Assembly (NCBI GenBank): GCA_000431015.1
Contig: HF986093.1
Location: 1 to 63,616, forward strand
DNA: 63,616 nucleotides
From: Alistipes sp. CAG:514
GTDB lineage: Bacteria; Bacteroidota; Bacteroidia; Bacteroidales; UBA932
Reading direction: 5' to 3'
Below the pieces are notes generated by a model that did no database searches, was not told the DNA's origin, and saw nothing but the letters and a program-made list of their open reading frames with translations. A program made the translations under genes and the position numbers. Shown one piece after another: positions 27,801-35,329 of this stretch. Numbering within the stretch: the first letter of the stretch is position 1; each line of letters begins with the position of its first letter.

Positions 27801-27928
27801 AACTCAGGCCGATTGAGACGGCAAAGATAAACTGCGCCAGAGCTCTTTTCAATAACTTGAGTGGTGCCGATGTCCGTTACGACTGTGTTAAGAGCTACGA
27901 TGACCTTCTCACAGTGATGCAGAAATAG
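24884..27928 (+). CDS. Type III restriction enzyme Res subunit (helicase-endonuclease)
   Basis: A 1014-residue SF2 translocase-endonuclease that acts with Mod. Walker A is METGTGKTYV at about residue 99, motif II is DEPQKM at about 229, and motif VI is QEVGRGLRI at about 560 within ALREGWDNPNVFQIC and IAKRQEVGRGL. The C-terminal PD-(D/E)XK nuclease shows SPDWAIAFNEG and FIAETKGD at about 945-970. All catalytic motifs look intact, so the system is probably active. The 3' end overlaps the convergent membrane-protein gene by 20 bp. Together with mod and the AlbA-type gene it forms a 6.4-kb defence island. Confidence 0.94.
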   Translation: MKFNFKIQQYQTDAVESTVAVFAGQPTQGGFLYRRDLGKNDAGRITYEDDYAGFRNADVELSDQNMLANIRNIQESNNIPLSKALSHDLGKVGLDIEMETGTGKTYVYIKTMFELNRRYGWSKFIVVVPSIAIREGIAKSFKMLEDHFMEYYGKKARYFIYNSSNLQQLDSFSSDASINVMIINTQAFASSLKEGAKNKESRIIYSERDDFGSRKPIDVIAANRPIIIMDEPQKMEGTATQTALRRFKPLFVLYYSATHKTNHNCIYALDALDAYKQKLVKKIQVKGFEVKNLKGTSSYLYLDSIILSKNRPPIVKIELEIKGAAGIRKESQKFELHDSLYAVSALREYEGFTISEINACNDSVTFTNGVTVHKGEVYGDSSQETMQRVQIRETIASHFEKEQELYGKGIKTLSLFFLDEVANYKSYNEEGAEIKGRLWNIFEEEYSHYLDDNLSLFDDDYQRYLRHFDVSQVHRGYFSIDKKTGHSIDSETKRGSDTSDDISAYDLILKNKERLLSFEEPCRFIFSHSALREGWDNPNVFQICTLRHANSAIAKRQEVGRGLRICVDQQGNRMDYQELGEDVQEVNKLTVITNESYTDFVDGLQKETKEALRERPTKADIKFFEGKVVTRADGGRQTLNVQDAMMIVGYLLGCGYVDENNNITQRYKEDLKDKTLKPMFPGLQPVEAEVHKLIQSIYDERVELVNMVENGYSTKTSDNALNANFGKKEFQELWKLINHKYVYTVHYDSKELIDHAVCSINSNLFVSELKYVMTIGDQNDVDSFGGEQTTTKSITTVSTSTVPYDLVGEISKRSTLTRRTAASILRSISPQKLAMFRGNPEEFITKVSRLIKEEKATIIVEHIRYDKLEETYDSDIFTKEKRSQDIGKAYRATKSIQDYVFTDGIADDNNEKKFARSLDQATEVCVYAKLPRGFQIPTPVGNYSPDWAIAFNEGTVKHVFFIAETKGDMSTMELRPIETAKINCARALFNNLSGADVRYDCVKSYDDLLTVMQK

Positions 27929-28439
27929 TGGTTGAATACCGCCCTATACGCTGAGCGATGAAATGACCAGCTACAGCGAGGACAAGGCCGAGAATGGCGA
28001 AGAGCAGCATTTCCCACCAGGGCCAGACGAGGGATAATGAATATGCCGCGTACGCGATGAGAGGGACGGAGATAATGCTGGTCACAAGTCCGGGAACATA
28101 GCCTTTGAGGGTTACAGCGCGCACGATGTTGATTAGGGTGCACACTGAATATGCCATAAAGATTGTCGCCCAGATGCGTTCGGTCCATAAGCCGCCTACG
28201 AACAATGCGGCGGTCGAGAGGAGAACAGCAAGGAAACCGACAACAGCGGCAATGACTAACGCTGACATATTCATTCCGGAAAGGCGGAAGAGGATATTCA
28301 CTAAACTTTGGTGCGCCTCATCCGAGGATGCGCTATGATGTGATGCCCACCGTCTGGCGGTAAACACCACCTCTAACGCATGGCAAAAGGATACCGCCAG
28401 GATCGGGAGAACTATATACAGTACAGAAAGTGCGCTCAT
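27909..28439 (-). CDS. Small polytopic membrane protein, possibly HXXEE-like
   Basis: A 176-residue membrane protein with hydrophobic segments at about residues 5-22, 57-83, 88-108, 115-133 and 140-160. The first segment carries CHALEVVFTARRW, reminiscent of the HxxE motif that names the HXXEE family, but this match is weak. The C-terminus overlaps the 3' end of the convergent res gene by 20 bp. A gene start at 28439 is well placed and the codon use is ordinary. No function can be assigned. Confidence 0.7.
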   Translation of the reverse strand: MSALSVLYIVLPILAVSFCHALEVVFTARRWASHHSASSDEAHQSLVNILFRLSGMNMSALVIAAVVGFLAVLLSTAALFVGGLWTERIWATIFMAYSVCTLINIVRAVTLKGYVPGLVTSIISVPLIAYAAYSLSLVWPWWEMLLFAILGLVLAVAGHFIAQRIGRYSTTISASL

Positions 28440-28529
28440 ATTCGATGTTTGTTACATTTCAGCAATATAGAGGCTCAACCTGATTTCTATGGCTGAGTCC
28501 ATCAGCGTGATTCACTTCAAGCCGGTTTG

Positions 28530-29744
28530 TCATCGGAACAGCAGCGGGACGAACCGGCTGAGGTAGATGCGCCAGTTGCGCCAGATGTGGCCGCCATCGG
28601 ACTCTACGTAGGAATATTCATAACCAGCGTCATCGAGTTTCTTGCGGAAGTCGGAGTTGGCCTGGTAGAGGAAGTCATCCTTTCCGATGCCGATCCAGAA
28701 AAGTGATGGCTTGGTGGCGAAAAGTCTCGCCAGTTTGCCGTCAAAGTCCTCATAGACACGAGATTCCTTTTCCGGGAATATGGCGGCGGAGAACAGGCCT
28801 ATGTACGAGAAGGTGCCGGGATATTCCTTTGAGATGTGGAGGGAATGGAACCCGCCCATCGACAGTCCGGCTATCGCGCGTCCCTCCTTTTTGCGGATTG
28901 TACGATAGTGGGAGTCAACATATTCAATGATTTCAGGGAAGGAGGTTTCGTAGGTGCCGTCCATTGTCTTCGGAAGGTTGAACTGTGGCTGGACGAGGCC
29001 GTTGGAAGTCTCGCCCGGGGCGGCTTCCTGCGAGGCGTTGCCGTTCGGCATCACCACGATCATCGGCTTCGCCTTGCCTTGCGCGATGAGGTTGTCAAGG
29101 ATTTGGGAGGCGCGGCCGAGCTCCATCCACGCCTGTTCGTCCCCGCCCATTCCGTGCAAAAGGTAAAGCACAGGGTATCTGATCCTGCCGCTTTCCTCAT
29201 AGCCGGCCGGAGTATAGACCGTCATTCTTCGCCGCATGCCAAGGGAAGGGCTGTCGTACCAAACCTTTGACACCGTTCCGTGCGGCACGTCACTGACTTT
29301 GTAAAGGTCAGCCTGCCCGCCACCGACAATGAATATGCTCGTGACCGTGGCCACATCCCTTATCTGATAGACATTCGACGGGTCGTTCATACGCTGGCCG
29401 TTCACTATGAAAGAGTAGCTGTAAAGCTCCGGCTCAAGAGGGGCACTGGTATATTCCCAGACACCGTTCTGATTCTGTGTCAGTTCAGCGATGCCCGGAA
29501 CCTCGAACTCGCCGTTCGGAGTGCTGATTTTCTGTGGCGGCAGAAAGTCGCCGGTCACCTGCACCCTGATCACATTCGGTGCAGAATACCTGAAAGTCAC
29601 CGAATTGTCATTGTTGACCTCAGGAGAGGTCACTTTTGCCCCGCTCCATAACGCCTGCTGGGCGAAAGCGTCAACCGTCATGGCAAAAATGTTCATTATC
29701 ACCATGACAGCCAAACAGGACAGAATCTGAATATTACGTTTCAT
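28530..29744 (-). CDS. Exported CE1-type esterase with N-terminal beta-sandwich (E-set/CBM48-like)
   Basis: A 404-residue exported alpha/beta hydrolase of the esterase D / CE1 group, which includes feruloyl and acetyl-xylan esterases. A signal peptide is followed by a beta-sandwich at about residues 30-125 (NVIRVQVTGDFLPPQKIS). The hydrolase core then shows LLHGMGGDEQAW, the nucleophile elbow GLSMGG near residue 265, an acidic residue in GIGKDD and the catalytic His in SDGGHIW near the end. The start at 29744 gives a proper signal peptide. No PUL genes adjoin it, but GH127 and GH78 genes nearby suggest a shared diet of plant polysaccharide. Substrate uncertain. Confidence 0.87.
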   Translation of the reverse strand: MKRNIQILSCLAVMVIMNIFAMTVDAFAQQALWSGAKVTSPEVNNDNSVTFRYSAPNVIRVQVTGDFLPPQKISTPNGEFEVPGIAELTQNQNGVWEYTSAPLEPELYSYSFIVNGQRMNDPSNVYQIRDVATVTSIFIVGGGQADLYKVSDVPHGTVSKVWYDSPSLGMRRRMTVYTPAGYEESGRIRYPVLYLLHGMGGDEQAWMELGRASQILDNLIAQGKAKPMIVVMPNGNASQEAAPGETSNGLVQPQFNLPKTMDGTYETSFPEIIEYVDSHYRTIRKKEGRAIAGLSMGGFHSLHISKEYPGTFSYIGLFSAAIFPEKESRVYEDFDGKLARLFATKPSLFWIGIGKDDFLYQANSDFRKKLDDAGYEYSYVESDGGHIWRNWRIYLSRFVPLLFR

Positions 29745-29854
29745 ACCCGTAGGTTTTTTCTTTTGACACCGCAAGATAATGATTTTATTTCGGAATCGCC
29801 GCAAAAGTTGCCGGCAAGGCAGAATGCAGCGGGACAAAGAATCCGCAAAATGAG

Positions 29855-29862
29855 TATATTTG
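29855..29862 (+). promoter_or_regulatory. Bacteroidetes -7 box upstream of glpK
   Basis: TATATTTG matches TAnnTTTG and lies 54 bp before the glpK start. No good TTTG is seen at the -33 distance, so this is a partial match. Confidence 0.4.
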
Positions 29863-29916
29863 TGGCCTACAACAGGCGACCGTCTGCCCGAAACAGATAA
29901 TTATCAATCACTGAAT

Positions 29917-31398
29917 ATGAGGGATTACATCATCGCCCTTGATCAGGGCACCAGCTCCTCCAGAGCGATAGTCTTCAACAGAAACGGCGAGGCCCAGGCC
30001 GTGCGCCAGAAAGAGTTCACACAGCATTTCCCTAAGCCGGGGATGGTCGAGCATAATCCTATGGAGATCTGGGCGACAGAGTACGCCATGATGACGGAGG
30101 CGGTCACCTCGCTGGGGCTTGGGGGCGCGGACATCGCCGCGATCGGCATCACCAACCAGCGCGAGACCACCATCGTGTGGGACGCCGAGACGGGGAAACC
30201 GGTCTACAACGCCATCGTCTGGCAGGACAGGAGGACTTCTGAGTATTGCGACTCGCTCAAGGCGGCGGGGATGACCGGGATGATCCGCCAAAAGACCGGA
30301 CTGATCATCGACGCCTACTTCTCCGGCACGAAGATCCGCTGGATCCTGGAGAACGTTCCGGGAGCGAGGGAAAAGGCGGAGCAAGGTAAGCTACGTTTCG
30401 GAACCGTGGACTGCTGGCTGGTGTGGAACCTTACCGGAGGCCACGAACACGTCACCGACGTGAGCAACGCGTCCCGCACGATGCTGTTCAACATCAACAC
30501 ACTTGAATGGGACAAGGAACTGCTTGACCTGCTGAACATTCCGATCTCCATGATGCCGGAGGTCAAGTCTTCGTCCGAGGTCTACGGCCAGACCGATCTC
30601 CTTGGAGGCGATGTCCCTGTGGCGGGAATCGCCGGTGACCAGCAGGCCGCCCTGTTCGGCCAGATGTGCACGGAACCCGGCTCAGTGAAGAATACCTACG
30701 GAACCGGATGCTTCCTTCTGATGAACACGGGCGAGAAACCGATACTGTCAAAGAACAATCTTCTGGCCACGATAGCCTGGAAGATCGGAGACAAGGTCAA
30801 CTACGCGCTTGAAGGCTCGATCTTCGTCGCCGGCTCCGTCGTGCAGTGGCTCCGTGACGGACTCGGCATCATCAAGAGTTCCTCCGAGGTCGAGGCGCTG
30901 GCGGCCTCGGTGCCGGACAACGGCGGCGTGTACATGGTTCCGGCACTGACCGGTCTGGGAGCCCCGTACTGGGATCAGTACGCCAAGGGCAGCATCCTCG
31001 GCATCACACGCGGGACAACGGCGGCACACATCGCACGTGCGGCTCTTGAGGGGATCGCATTCCAGACGATGGACATCGTCACGGCGATGGAAAAGGATTC
31101 GGGAATACGTCTGGGCGAGCTCAAGGTCGACGGTGGCGCTTCCAGAAACAATCTTATGATGCAGTTCCAGTCCGACATCCTCGGAGCGAAGGTCATCAGG
31201 CCTAAGGTCACGGAGACCACCGCCCTGGGAGCCGCCTGTCTCGCAGGTCTGGCGGTAGGGTTCTGGAAAGACATCGAGGAGGTCAAGAAGCAGTGGCAGG
31301 CCGACCGCCTGTTCACCCCATCGATGGACGAGGCCGCCGTCAAGGCCGCCAAGGCCGGCTGGGCCGATGCCATCGAAAGGACATTGACAAAGAAATAA
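29917..31398 (+). CDS. glpK: Glycerol kinase
   Basis: A 493-residue FGGY-family kinase that phosphorylates glycerol to sn-glycerol 3-phosphate. Family features are LDQGTSSSRAIVF at the N-terminus, WQDRRTSEYC, AGIAGDQQAALFGQ, NTYGTGCFLLMNTG, TGLGAPYWD and the FGGY signature region with ELKVDGGASRNNLMMQFQ. Length and motifs are canonical, and the catalytic Asp in GLIIDAYFSGTKI-type context is present. The start at 29917 directly follows GAAT, giving GAATATG. There is no glpF or glpA beside it, unusual for a glycerol operon. A dispersed repeat and a terminator follow. Confidence 0.97.
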   Translation: MRDYIIALDQGTSSSRAIVFNRNGEAQAVRQKEFTQHFPKPGMVEHNPMEIWATEYAMMTEAVTSLGLGGADIAAIGITNQRETTIVWDAETGKPVYNAIVWQDRRTSEYCDSLKAAGMTGMIRQKTGLIIDAYFSGTKIRWILENVPGAREKAEQGKLRFGTVDCWLVWNLTGGHEHVTDVSNASRTMLFNINTLEWDKELLDLLNIPISMMPEVKSSSEVYGQTDLLGGDVPVAGIAGDQQAALFGQMCTEPGSVKNTYGTGCFLLMNTGEKPILSKNNLLATIAWKIGDKVNYALEGSIFVAGSVVQWLRDGLGIIKSSSEVEALAASVPDNGGVYMVPALTGLGAPYWDQYAKGSILGITRGTTAAHIARAALEGIAFQTMDIVTAMEKDSGIRLGELKVDGGASRNNLMMQFQSDILGAKVIRPKVTETTALGAACLAGLAVGFWKDIEEVKKQWQADRLFTPSMDEAAVKAAKAGWADAIERTLTKK

Positions 31399-31413
31399 TC
31401 TGAATCAGGAATA

Positions 31414-31464
31414 CCTTAGTAAGTGTTAAATAATAAGTTGGTAATCTTTTAAGGATTACTTAAC
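31414..31464. repeat. Dispersed element, minimal copy D (two TIR arms, no core)
   Basis: Just after glpK the left-arm words CTTAGTAAGTGTTAAATAAT and AAGTTGGTAA are followed almost directly by the right-arm words TTTTAAGGATTACTTAA. The arms are inverted with no core between. This looks like an internal deletion of the 165-bp element, or a solo hairpin. Confidence 0.6.
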
Positions 31465-31470
31465 GAATAA

Positions 31471-31499
31471 GGGAGGCCGAAAGTCATTTTCAGCCTCCC
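31471..31499. terminator. Terminator between glpK and the convergent GH127 gene
   Basis: Stem GGGAGGC (31471-31477) with GCCTCCC (31493-31499), then TTGTCTTTTC. It serves glpK on the plus strand and, less clearly, GH127 on the minus strand. Confidence 0.7.
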
Positions 31500-31525
31500 A
31501 TTGTCTTTTCTGTGTTGCCGACCGG

Positions 31526-33394
31526 TTACCTGATCATAGGCAGCCAGGTCTGGATGTGGGAGCCTTTCCAGCAGTCCACAGAGGAGTAGTCCACCATCTT
31601 GATGTCGCCCTCGGTGGTAGGGACGAGGAACTGCATCCTTGTGCCAGGGCGCTCCGGGTCAACGATCTTGACCTTCACCTCACCCTTGGAGTCGGCGACA
31701 ATCCTCACAGGCTTGTCGTAGTCCGGATCAAGGTTCTCGTCACGGGCCAGCACGAGAGGACCCCACTGAACGGCCTGGAAGTACTTGCCTTCAGGGTTGC
31801 GTCCGTTCTCAGGGGCGTTGATGAGCCTGGCCTTCATGTCGAAGATGATGTAGATGCTGTCGCAGGCCTGCCACTTGCGGTCAAGCGAGAGGTACTTGCC
31901 GGCCTCAACCTTGCCCACATGTCTGCCATTCACGGCCACGTAGGTGTTCTCACTCCACGAAGGGATGTGCAGTTTCACCGTGAACTTCTCCTTGGAGGCC
32001 GGATCAACGGAGATCCTCACCTCGTTCGCGCGAGGATATTCAGTGACGATTCCAAGCTTCACCTCGTTGCCGGCGGCTGTCCTGGCGGTGACGGTCCCGG
32101 CGTTGTAGAGATTCAGCACCGGACCTTCCTTTGACTGCATAGCCGCGATGTAAGGCAGGTAGGACAGTCCGCAAGGGCCGCTGAGATTGCAGCAGGTGAC
32201 AGGCTGGCCGTCAATGTTGGTTCCCCAGCCGCTGTTGGTGACCTTCGCCCCATTGAGAAGGTTCACGTAGCTGAATCCCTTGCCGTCCGGCTTCATGGCG
32301 CCGAGAAGGCCGTTGTAGGCATATTTCTCGATGTAGTCAACGGCGGCAGGGTCGCCCGTGAGACGAAGGTACTGTGAGCAGTACTTCATCCACGTCACGC
32401 CGACGCAGGTCTCCATCATCCTCTTGATGTCAGGATTGGTCTGCTCTACGGCGGTGTTGCTCCAGCCTTCACCGTAAAGCTTAGGCCAGTAGACATCCGA
32501 GCCGGCGTTGCCGATGATCGTAACCTCGTGATCCTTCACGTCGTTGAAGAAATTGTCGAGGCACACCTTCCATTTAGGATCGCCGGTCGCGCGGTAATAT
32601 TCAGCAAGACCCTCCCAGACGGAGGTCATCTCGTAGGCCTTCGGATAAGGCTTGCCCACCTGATAGAGAGGCGTGCCTTCATAGACCTGCTGGAATATGT
32701 TGCTGCCCTTGGAGGCTCCGGTCCTGACGATATATTCAGAGAAATCAAGGTACTCCTGCTTGCCGGTGATGAAGTAAAGCCTCATCATAGGCTCAAGGAT
32801 CGATGAAGACTCGATCTTGGTGGCGCTCCATCCGAGCTGCGTGATGCCCTTCTTAGGAGCCGGACCGACCTGGTCGATAACGCTCTTCGCCTCCTTCTCC
32901 ACCGCCGAAAGAACCCTCGGATCCTGCTCCACGTCAGCATAGTACTGAAGCAGGCCAAGCATGACGTACTTCCTCTCCCAGATGTCGCCGTCGCGGTCTC
33001 CAGGCTGATCGTCAACCGTGGTGCAGCTGATGCTTCCGTTGCTTCTCTCTGTCGCCATCAGCTTGTAGACCAGTTCCTTGGTCAATTCCTTGAGTTCAGG
33101 ATCCTGGGTGTAGCGGTAGAGAAGAGAGTTCGTGCGGATGCTCTTTCCCGGCATCTCGCCGAGAGCGAACTGCGGACGGCCCTTGACAAAGAAGTCGATG
33201 ACCTTGTCGTAAGGCATAACGCCTTTGACCCAACGGTCAATTGAACTCTGGATGTCATCGGCGAAATAGCCGTTGAAGGTCACACTTCCACCGGGAAGCG
33301 GCTCAATCACGTCATTCACCTTCTTCAGATCATTCTGGGCGAAGGCTCCGACGGAAAGCAGCATGGCTGCTGCGAAAACGATTGCTTTTTTCAT
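31526..33394 (-). CDS. GH127 beta-L-arabinofuranosidase-type glycosidase (DUF1680)
   Basis: A 622-residue exported glycoside hydrolase. A signal peptide (MKKAIVFAAAMLLSVGAFA) is followed by an (alpha/alpha)6 barrel and beta-sandwich. The zinc/cysteine active site seen in characterised GH127 enzymes is recognisable: the Glu and Cys of ETCVGVTWMKYC near residue 335, and the Cys pair of VTCCNLSGPCGL near residue 395. In known members one Cys of the pair is the nucleophile. An upstream in-frame Met at 33535 would destroy the signal peptide, so 33394 is the start. Activity on arabinofuranosides is inferred from the family; related DUF1680 families also act on other linkages. Confidence 0.85.
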   Translation of the reverse strand: MKKAIVFAAAMLLSVGAFAQNDLKKVNDVIEPLPGGSVTFNGYFADDIQSSIDRWVKGVMPYDKVIDFFVKGRPQFALGEMPGKSIRTNSLLYRYTQDPELKELTKELVYKLMATERSNGSISCTTVDDQPGDRDGDIWERKYVMLGLLQYYADVEQDPRVLSAVEKEAKSVIDQVGPAPKKGITQLGWSATKIESSSILEPMMRLYFITGKQEYLDFSEYIVRTGASKGSNIFQQVYEGTPLYQVGKPYPKAYEMTSVWEGLAEYYRATGDPKWKVCLDNFFNDVKDHEVTIIGNAGSDVYWPKLYGEGWSNTAVEQTNPDIKRMMETCVGVTWMKYCSQYLRLTGDPAAVDYIEKYAYNGLLGAMKPDGKGFSYVNLLNGAKVTNSGWGTNIDGQPVTCCNLSGPCGLSYLPYIAAMQSKEGPVLNLYNAGTVTARTAAGNEVKLGIVTEYPRANEVRISVDPASKEKFTVKLHIPSWSENTYVAVNGRHVGKVEAGKYLSLDRKWQACDSIYIIFDMKARLINAPENGRNPEGKYFQAVQWGPLVLARDENLDPDYDKPVRIVADSKGEVKVKIVDPERPGTRMQFLVPTTEGDIKMVDYSSVDCWKGSHIQTWLPMIR

Positions 33395-33510
33395 TATAAG
33401 AATATTACTGATGTTTCCGAAAACGCAAAGATAACAATTTTTCCACTTCGTGCAACGAGCGGAAGGTGTTTTGGACAGTTGGACAGTACCTTTTGAATTG
33501 TGTTTTGGAC

Positions 33511-33551
33511 ATGCCGCCTCTTTGCCAGGCGGCATTTTGTTCGTATATTTG
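33511..33551 (+). promoter_or_regulatory. Promoter for the TGS-domain kinase, overlapping a 9-bp hairpin
   Basis: TTTG (33521-33524) and TATATTTG (33544-33551) are 19 bases apart, the best -33/-7 pair in the window, ending 23 bp before the gene. The -33 box lies in the loop of a perfect hairpin (arms 33511-33519 and 33527-33535), so the hairpin could be an operator, or the terminator of something upstream. Confidence 0.65.
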
Positions 33552-33574
33552 TCAAATCACATATTTTTGGTCTT

Positions 33575-35242
33575 ATGGTAAGAATATTCTGCAAAAACAC
33601 CGGAACCTTCAAGGAGTTTCCCGAAGGCACCACCTTACAGGACATCGCGCCACAGTTCGAGTTCGACAAACCGTACGACATACTCGCCGCCAAGGTGAAC
33701 AACGTAGCCGAAGGGCTGAGGTTCAGAGTGTTCCACAACAGGGACGTGGAGTTTTTGGACTACCGCACCTACATCGGACGCAACTTCTACAGCAGGTCGC
33801 TGTGCTTTCTCCTCTACAAGGCCACAAGGGATTTGTTCCCGGAAAGCCGGATGACAATCCGCCGCCCGATCTCCAAGGGCTATTACTGCTCGGTCTTCAA
33901 GAATGACGGGTCAGGACTGACGGAGGCCGACGTGGATGCCATCGGAGCGAGGATGAGAGAGATTGTCGAGGCCGACATTCCGTTCAGGCGCAAGGAGATA
34001 CAGATCGAGGAAGCCATCAAGATATTCAAGGAATCCGGCGACCTCGACAAGGTGAAGCTGCTGGAGACGTGCGGCGAGGTGTACATCACCTGCTACTCCC
34101 TTGAGGATGTGACGGACTATTACTATGACGAGCTGGTTCCTAGCACCGGCTACCTTAAGACCTTCGGTGTGAGGCTCTGCCACGGAGGAATATTGCTGCG
34201 TGTCCCTGACCGCCACCATCCGGAGGATCTGGCGCCGTCCATCGAGCAGCCGAAGACCTTCGAGGTCTTCGCCGAGACTCACAAATGGAACTGGATAATG
34301 GGGCTGGCGAATGTCGGGGATGTCAATGAGTCGATCCTGAAAGGCAACGCCTCGGACCTGATCCAGATCTCGGAGGCATTGCAGGAGAAGAAGATAGTAC
34401 AGATCGCAGAGGAGATTGAAAGGAGGCACGACGATCCGGAGAATCCGGTCAAGCTCGTGCTGATCACCGGGCCGAGCAGCAGCGGAAAAAGCACGGTCTG
34501 CAAGAGGCTCAGCGTCCAGCTGAAGGCGTGCGGCCTGCACCCGATCTCGTTCTCCACGGACGACTACTTCGTCAACAGGGTGGACACGCCAAAACTGCCG
34601 GACGGAAGCTACGACTTCGACAATTTCGACACTGTGGATCATGAATATCTCCAGAAAGATCTCGTCAAACTACTTGACGGCGAGGAGGTTGAGGTTCCTG
34701 AGTATAACTTCGTCACAGGCCGCCGGGAGTTCAACGGCAAGAACCTCAGGCTTGGCGAAAGGTCTGTGCTGCTGATCGAGGGACTTCACGCCCTGAACCC
34801 ACGCCTCACGGACCATGTGCCGGAGAAGGAAAAATTCAGGATATTCATAAACACCATCACCTCCATCTCGCTGGACTGCCACAACTGCATCCCGACAAGC
34901 GACAACCGCCTGCTGCGAAGGATCGTGAGGGATTACCTCAAGGGGGCGTTCACGGCACGGGAGTCGATAGCCAACTGGCCGAATGTGCGCAGGGCCGAGG
35001 TCAAGTGGATATATCCGTTCCAGGAAAACGCCGATGTGCTGTTCAACTCGGCCTATCTGGTGGAGTTCGCCGTGCTGCGCACCCACGCCGAGAGGATCCT
35101 CGCGACCGTACCGAAGAACTGTCCTGAGTACAGCGAGGCGCACAGACTGCTGAAATTCCTGCACTACTTCGTGCCGGTCTCCGACAAGGAGATCCCGCCG
35201 ACATCACTGCTGCGAGGATTCATCGGAGGGGGAAGCTACTGA
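33575..35242 (+). CDS. TGS-domain nucleoside kinase (uridine kinase / phosphoribulokinase fold)
   Basis: A 555-residue cytoplasmic protein. The TGS domain (about residues 1-60; FPEGTTLQDIAPQF) and a threonyl-tRNA synthetase-like second domain (about 60-220) precede a P-loop kinase of the uridine kinase/PRK type. Walker A is GPSSSGKST at about residue 300. STDDYFVNR and DFDNFDTVDHEYL follow, with the lid in RRIVRDYLKG. This domain order is a widespread but little-characterised Bacteroidetes and Clostridia protein often annotated as nucleoside kinase. Whether it phosphorylates uridine is not established. Start chosen at 33575, 23 bp after a good -7 box. Confidence 0.88.
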   Translation: MVRIFCKNTGTFKEFPEGTTLQDIAPQFEFDKPYDILAAKVNNVAEGLRFRVFHNRDVEFLDYRTYIGRNFYSRSLCFLLYKATRDLFPESRMTIRRPISKGYYCSVFKNDGSGLTEADVDAIGARMREIVEADIPFRRKEIQIEEAIKIFKESGDLDKVKLLETCGEVYITCYSLEDVTDYYYDELVPSTGYLKTFGVRLCHGGILLRVPDRHHPEDLAPSIEQPKTFEVFAETHKWNWIMGLANVGDVNESILKGNASDLIQISEALQEKKIVQIAEEIERRHDDPENPVKLVLITGPSSSGKSTVCKRLSVQLKACGLHPISFSTDDYFVNRVDTPKLPDGSYDFDNFDTVDHEYLQKDLVKLLDGEEVEVPEYNFVTGRREFNGKNLRLGERSVLLIEGLHALNPRLTDHVPEKEKFRIFINTITSISLDCHNCIPTSDNRLLRRIVRDYLKGAFTARESIANWPNVRRAEVKWIYPFQENADVLFNSAYLVEFAVLRTHAERILATVPKNCPEYSEAHRLLKFLHYFVPVSDKEIPPTSLLRGFIGGGSY

Positions 35243-35329
35243 CATTCTTAGAAGCTGTTTTTTTGCCAACGGCAGCTAAGAAAGACATTAATATATTCAT
35301 AGATAACAATTTAAACATCTACCAACAAA

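Noticed and set aside
29917..33394. A single polysaccharide utilisation locus from esterase to GH127
   Set aside because: Genes point in different directions with terminators between, glycerol kinase lies in the middle and no SusCD pair is present.
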